From contig WACJ01000525.1 of NCBI GenBank assembly GCA_008973525.1, positions 1,426,001 through 1,490,000 of the forward strand: a DNA stretch of 64,000 bases, in the 5' to 3' direction. The stretch's first letter is position 1, and each line of letters starts with the position of its first letter. A model generated the notes under the pieces. That model was not told the DNA's origin and did not search any database. It saw only the letters and a program-made list of their open reading frames with translations. A program made the position numbers and the translations under genes. Below are positions 59,961 through 64,000 of this stretch, in pieces. The stretch comes from Stenopsyche tienmushanensis (lineage: Eukaryota; Arthropoda; Insecta; Trichoptera; Stenopsychidae).

Positions 59961-60414
59961 GGGAAGACAAGTAGTAGTCTCATCAGGTAGTATAAAACTT
60001 GCAAAAAAGTGTAAAAAAGGCATCATTACATGAAAGCTCCTCGAGCTTAATACACAGGATAAAACGATCGATTACATTGGCTATGCAAAAAACGTGTAAA
60101 TAAGTTGAGTAATTTTTGGAACAATATCAAATACGTTTTGTATTTGTGTTATAAAAGATTTTATGTTTGGAAAAAAGCAAATACATACTACACTATAAAC
60201 ATCGGTTAAAGGAGATGCACAATAAAAAGCGTCCTGTTAAATTTGGAATTCATGGAATACATTAGGAGGATAGAAAAGCAATCAATATTTTATACTTTAA
60301 CAAAGAATTTGCGCTTGCCATGAATTGTCGCTAACCGCATTACAACATCGAAAAACAATTTGTTCATCCCTCTTGTTCAGATGAGTGCTGAAATAAGTTT
60401 AAATGAGGTGCCGT
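59961..60414. other. AT-rich sequence, possibly decayed mariner DNA
   Basis: No readable motif. Position suggests it is the rest of the mariner remnant at 59560, but this is not demonstrable by eye. Confidence 0.3.
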
Positions 60415-60640
60415 ATGAGCTGCCAAGACGAACAGCGCAGTGGTCGATCAAATGAGGTAACCACCCCAGAAATGGTGAAGAAAATCCACAAAATGCCATT
60501 GGATGAACGTCGACTGTAAGTGCGCGACCTAGCAGACATGACAAGTCTTTCAAAAAAATGGTGTATATCGCATATTGACTGAAAATTTGAAAATGAGAAA
60601 GCTGTGCGCAAAATGGGTGCCGCGTTTGGTCTACTGACCC
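60415..60640 (+). pseudogene. mariner transposase remnant (HTH region), block copy 2
   Basis: DEQRSGRSNEVTTPEMVKKI, MPLDERRL, stop, VRDLADMTSLSKKW, then ENEKAVRKMG: the linker and second helix-turn-helix of an irritans-type mariner. It matches 54444-54560 where they overlap (GAGAAAGCTGTGCGCAA). It lies downstream of, not upstream of, the catalytic fragment at 59560, so these are two different insertions or a rearranged one. Confidence 0.75.
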
Positions 60641-60819
60641 GAGTTGTTTATTGGTTCCGCAAGTTTTGTAACTTAAAACTAAAAAAAACTAGCTAGGATA
60701 ACAGCATAAATTAGTAAGATAGATAAATATTGTGTAAGTATCATCTATGTAAGTTAGCCTCTGAGGGAGTTTCCGTGGTTGTACCGATCATAGAAAATGC
60801 CGCAAAAAGCCCTAAAAGA

Positions 60820-61235
60820 GAACGAAGTAGTCACAAGGTCTGTGTGTTCAATCGGTCCGCTTTTCGGACCGCTGACATGACGAATGGGCACCTCGCAATT
60901 GGACGGCATGCCTGAATATCCACAGAACGATTACGAACTCTCATTGCCAAATGAAGTTGTTAGAAGGAGACTGATCGGGTGGGTTGTTTAAATTTTACAA
61001 TCGGTCAAAAATATTGTTTTATTTATTATGTTTAAGCGATAACGAAGAAAATAGGGATTAGATATCTTAGTATACATTATAAAAACGGACAGAGTCACTC
61101 AGTGTTGATTCATGTAAATGGTCAAGTAAAATAAAAACAATGTGCAACACTCGACCGGGTCGGTATTCTACGTTTTGCGCCCCAAGCCCAGTTGTGCCCG
61201 TGGCGGTTGGACCTCGCGCATTTTTACACTCTTGC
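60820..61235 (+). repeat. Repeat D, copy 2, split by about 180 bp
   Basis: The first half is 60838-60968 (GGTCTGTGTGTTCAATCGG to AATGAAGTTGT). The second half resumes at about 61138 (GTGCAACACTCGACCGGGTC) and runs to AAGCCCAGTTGTGCCCGTGG. Copy 1 at 54700 has the two halves contiguous, so 60969-61137 is an insertion in this copy or a deletion in the other. Confidence 0.6.
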
Positions 61236-61272
61236 ACTTTACACAGATTTATTAAAGTTAGTGTATTCACCA

Positions 61273-61918
61273 ACAAGAATATAAAAGAGCATTCCTCCGG
61301 TTCCGAAGAAGCGACGAGCCATCTAATCCTCGGATAAGAAGCAGCCCGACGAGCCGAAGACAAACATAATGATAATGATGCATCTTGTCAACAGTCAACC
61401 CACGCTGCAATGATGCAACGAGACATTGAGAAGAATACATTTATCTCGGATCCTGCGCAATTAACAATGGAGGACGTGTTAATGAATCAGCAGAAGAACA
61501 ATGGACACTTTAATATCGTGGATATTAGATAAAGTTTCGATAACGCCATCGTAAATATATTATATTTCGTTACTTATCGGATAATCTTATCTAAGTATGC
61601 TTTCTTGGATCGCGACATTTGATTAGAGCGTTCCCTATTTTTAGTTGATAGATGATGTATACATCCGGTTCTCGATTCAAAAGATAGAGACGATTCACGG
61701 ATAAACGCGCAAAAAAAGACACGGAGCCCATACTAAATCTCGGGACGGATACCATGACATAAAAAACCGCTTGAAATGACGCACTCGTACGCGAGATTGA
61801 AGGGAATTAAACGGTAGACTATATAATGAAAATGGTTTATTTACATCTTTAACAATGTTTATAATCATTTTTTTATATATACATTCGGTATAAGCGCATA
61901 TGCTGCTTCACTTTTTTA
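61273..61918. other. Unassigned region with open frame fragments
   Basis: A plus frame reading RDIEKNTFISDPAQLTMEDV runs with few stops from about 61335 to 61540. No domain recognised; too short to call a gene. Confidence 0.25.
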
Positions 61919-62161
61919 GTGTCAAGACAACGATATGACACTATATGCAAGTATTGCCAGCGACGATATATCGTTCGCCGTCCTAATATTCGCAGCATAA
62001 GAGAACTCTGTCTTAACACTATCATGACCGCATCAAAGGATCAGACCATTGAACATATTACTTCAAACAGATGTAGCATCAGTTGTTGCAGATATAAAAA
62101 TTCATTCACTCACTGTGATGTTGCAACATATACATCATCGGCCACGAAAGTGTTAAAATAG
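61919..62161 (+). other. Unassigned 80-codon frame
   Basis: Begins at a GTG, ends TAG at 62159-62161. Six Cys, two of them as CKYC near the start and one pair as SCC later, but spacing fits no zinc-binding domain I know. Length is at chance level. Confidence 0.15.
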
Positions 62162-62539
62162 CTTTATAGAAACGCGAGACACTAATTTATTAAATAAGTA
62201 TATTTTAAAGGAGTGAATAAATGCACAATTGCGACACTGAATCGAAATTCTGTCGCAAGAGGCTTGTTAGAAATATCTTTACTATTATCATGATATTAAT
62301 ATTAAATGCAGCAAAAATAGTTCAAAACTAATAAATCTGTCAGTGACTTGATGATACTTTTGGAATTTACAAAAATAATATCTCGCTTTGATATTAATTT
62401 GCGAGGGTGTACAAAAATGGTGGCCTGTATGATTGCCTGCCATATGAGTAGGACGACAATAATAATTGGTTATAACCATACTTATTATATATATATATAT
62501 TGGTTTATAATAATAGGAAACCAATCATGAATTAGCTTA

Positions 62540-62551
62540 GGTAAGGTACAC
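62540..62551 (+). repeat. Left target-site duplication of the R1-group LINE
   Basis: GGTAAGGTACAC directly before the LINE insertion; identical 12 bp at 63626-63637. Confidence 0.9.
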
Positions 62552-63625
62552 ACAGGATTCGGTTCTTGGTCCGACACTGTGAAATGCCATGTATGACGAG
62601 TTGCTGCAAACGAAACTGCCTGACAAATGCGAGATAGTGGCTTTTGCGGATGACATCGCCATTATGGTCGTCGGGAAAACCTCCGCAGATTTGCAAAGGT
62701 CTGCAACTGAAGTTCTTCGGCGGGTAGAGGGGTGGCTGAGGACGGTCCGCTGCCGCTGGCACTGGAGGGCTTCAAGGTGCCATACGTGGACTCACTGAGG
62801 TACCTCGGAGTCTGGTTGGACCGCAAGCTCCGGTTTGGGGCTCACATCGAGAAGGCGTTGGTGAAGGCGGGCAAAACTCCTGAACAGCTCGCCAGACTGA
62901 TGCCGAACGTCGGGGGATCGAAAACCAGCAGGAGGAAACTCTTGCTGTCAGTGTCCGAGGACGCCGTGCTGGTGATCGCCGGGGCTGCTCTCGTTGACTT
63001 GCTGGCGTTCGAACGGAAAGCTCGGCACGCCGGGGCAAAGAAGCGATGAAGACGACCATGGCGGAATGGCAGTAAAGATGGGATGCTTCAGAGAAGGGCA
63101 GGTGGACTCACACCCTCCTGCGAGGAGTGAAATGAGACATGGACAACTGAGCTACTATCTGAATCAGCTTCTCAGCGGGCACAGTTGCTTCGGAGTCTAC
63201 CTGAAATGGATAGGCAAAGAGGCGACCACAAAGTGTCACCACTGCGGGGCTGAAGCGGATGATGCAGAGCACACGTTGTTTGAATGTGAAGCATGGAAGG
63301 AAGAGCGGAGAGTTCTCCGCGCCTCCGTAGAGCAAGGAAGCATGAGCAAGACTGAGATGATGAACTCTATGCTCAAGAATGGGGAAGAATGGATGGTGAT
63401 CAGGGCAAAGAGAGACGAAACCTCGTAGTAAGGGAAAGGAGGACTCTTGAGTCTGAGTGTCGCGTTTCGCAAATGCTTAACTTGACAAGAGACGAACAAG
63501 GAGAGGTTTTAGTGGGTAACCGAATCTTTAGTCTACTTAGTTCATTTAATTCCGGAATCCCACACTACTTTCGAGGACAGGCTCGGCAGTGTGTTTAAGA
63601 TATTCCCCCTCTTTGCGGAAAAAAA
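62552..63625 (+). mobile_element. R1-group LINE insertion, 5' truncated, with poly-A tail
   Basis: 1074 bp between perfect 12-bp direct repeats. It ends in a CGGCAGTG... CCCCCTCTTTGCGG 3' UTR followed by seven A residues. 5' truncation plus terminal A-run plus target duplication is the signature of target-primed reverse transcription. The intact duplication suggests a fairly recent event. R1-group assignment rests on protein motifs in the next entry. Confidence 0.9.
62589..63428 (+). pseudogene. R1-group LINE ORF2 C-terminal part, frameshifted
   Basis: Three frames must be combined. 62589-62745: reverse transcriptase with catalytic FADD in VAFADDIAIMVVGK. About 62745-63049: SLRYLGVWLDRKLRFGAHIE and LARLMPNVGG, typical of R1-group elements. 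About 63060-63428: YYLNQLLSGHSCFGVYL and the C-terminal zinc knuckle CHHCGAEADDAEHTLFEC (CCHC). Frame changes near 62745 and 63050, plus lack of the endonuclease and most RT, make it inactive. The antisense frames here are shadows. Confidence 0.85.
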
Positions 63626-63637
63626 GGTAAGGTACAC
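63626..63637 (+). repeat. Right target-site duplication of the R1-group LINE
   Basis: GGTAAGGTACAC directly after the A-run, identical to 62540-62551. Confidence 0.9.
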
Positions 63638-64000
63638 GAGGACGAGACGATATCTTCACTTGGTGTAGGAGCGAATCCGAGATGCACTCAAGCATTGCGT
63701 AGGATTTCATCCTAACCCTGGCAAGGAAAGGAGGAACTGGACTCCCAAGCCCTTCTCAGTAAACCAACAAAGTGTTTCGAGGAAAACTGCTGTCTTTACA
63801 AGCCCCACATACTCCCTATCGAGATGATTGTGAAATCGCATTCGATACGTTCACCCAGGTGACTCGCTGGGTGAGTGTTCTAAATTAAACTCGGAGGTCA
63901 TGCTATCTTCAATATTGAGCGAAAAAGGATATGATGTAGACGAGATGGATGTAAATGGATAATAACGAGTTCCCAATTCTGCAGTTGACTAATATAATAA
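63638..64000. other. Unassigned sequence to the window edge
   Basis: Moderately GC-rich, with no motif recognised in any frame. It continues the host sequence interrupted by the LINE and may belong to a feature beyond the window. Confidence 0.4.

Noticed and set aside
62540..62551. Telomere-type target (TTAGG) for the R1-group LINE
   Set aside because: The site reads CTTAGGTAAGGTACAC, with one TTAGG-like string but no tandem repeat on either side.
1..64000. CRISPR arrays, operons, ribosome binding sites or riboswitches
   Set aside because: The sequence is eukaryotic nuclear DNA and no regularly spaced short repeats were seen.

Overview
This is an AT-rich piece of an arthropod, almost certainly insect, nuclear genome. 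The evidence is a multi-exon host gene with short GT-AG introns, three nuclear tRNA genes, and a mix of mariner, hAT, pogo, TTAA-target DNA elements, a Penelope-like retroelement and non-LTR retrotransposons. Nothing suggests bacterial or organellar DNA. The order or species cannot be fixed by eye.

Layout. 1-33 kb is gene-poor. It holds two identical tRNA-Glu(TTC) genes (4.5-4.8 kb), one tRNA-Lys(CTT) gene (29.6 kb), a nearly complete but dead mariner (7855-9130), three copies of a hAT-derived block, three LTR-like copies, a Penelope-like GIY-YIG fragment, and a TTAA-flanked MITE-like family. That family has about ten copies and none was seen right of 28.2 kb. 32.9-33.5 kb carries a broken LINE.

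35.4-48.2 kb, minus strand, is the one host protein gene that can be supported: a PX-SH3-RhoGAP protein, orthologous to insect CdGAPr and vertebrate ARHGAP31/32/33. I traced 22 coding exons by splice sites and phase. All junctions agree except the acceptor of the large exon, which is a choice among sites, and one +1 frame discontinuity inside that exon near 39.39-39.45 kb. Three introns carry insertions: a LINE tail in the last intron, a tandem dispersed repeat in a RhoGAP intron, and a 952-bp TTAA-flanked transposon in the first PX intron.

48.3-62.5 kb has no recognisable host gene. It holds mariner and pogo wrecks, a second Penelope-like copy in inverted orientation, a duplicated block (54.4-54.9 and 60.4-61.2 kb), and several long reading frames without recognised domains, the longest 147 codons (50666-51109). 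These could be decayed foreign DNA, but most of those lengths are close to what chance allows. 62.55-63.63 kb is a clean 5'-truncated R1-group LINE insertion with a 12-bp target-site duplication.
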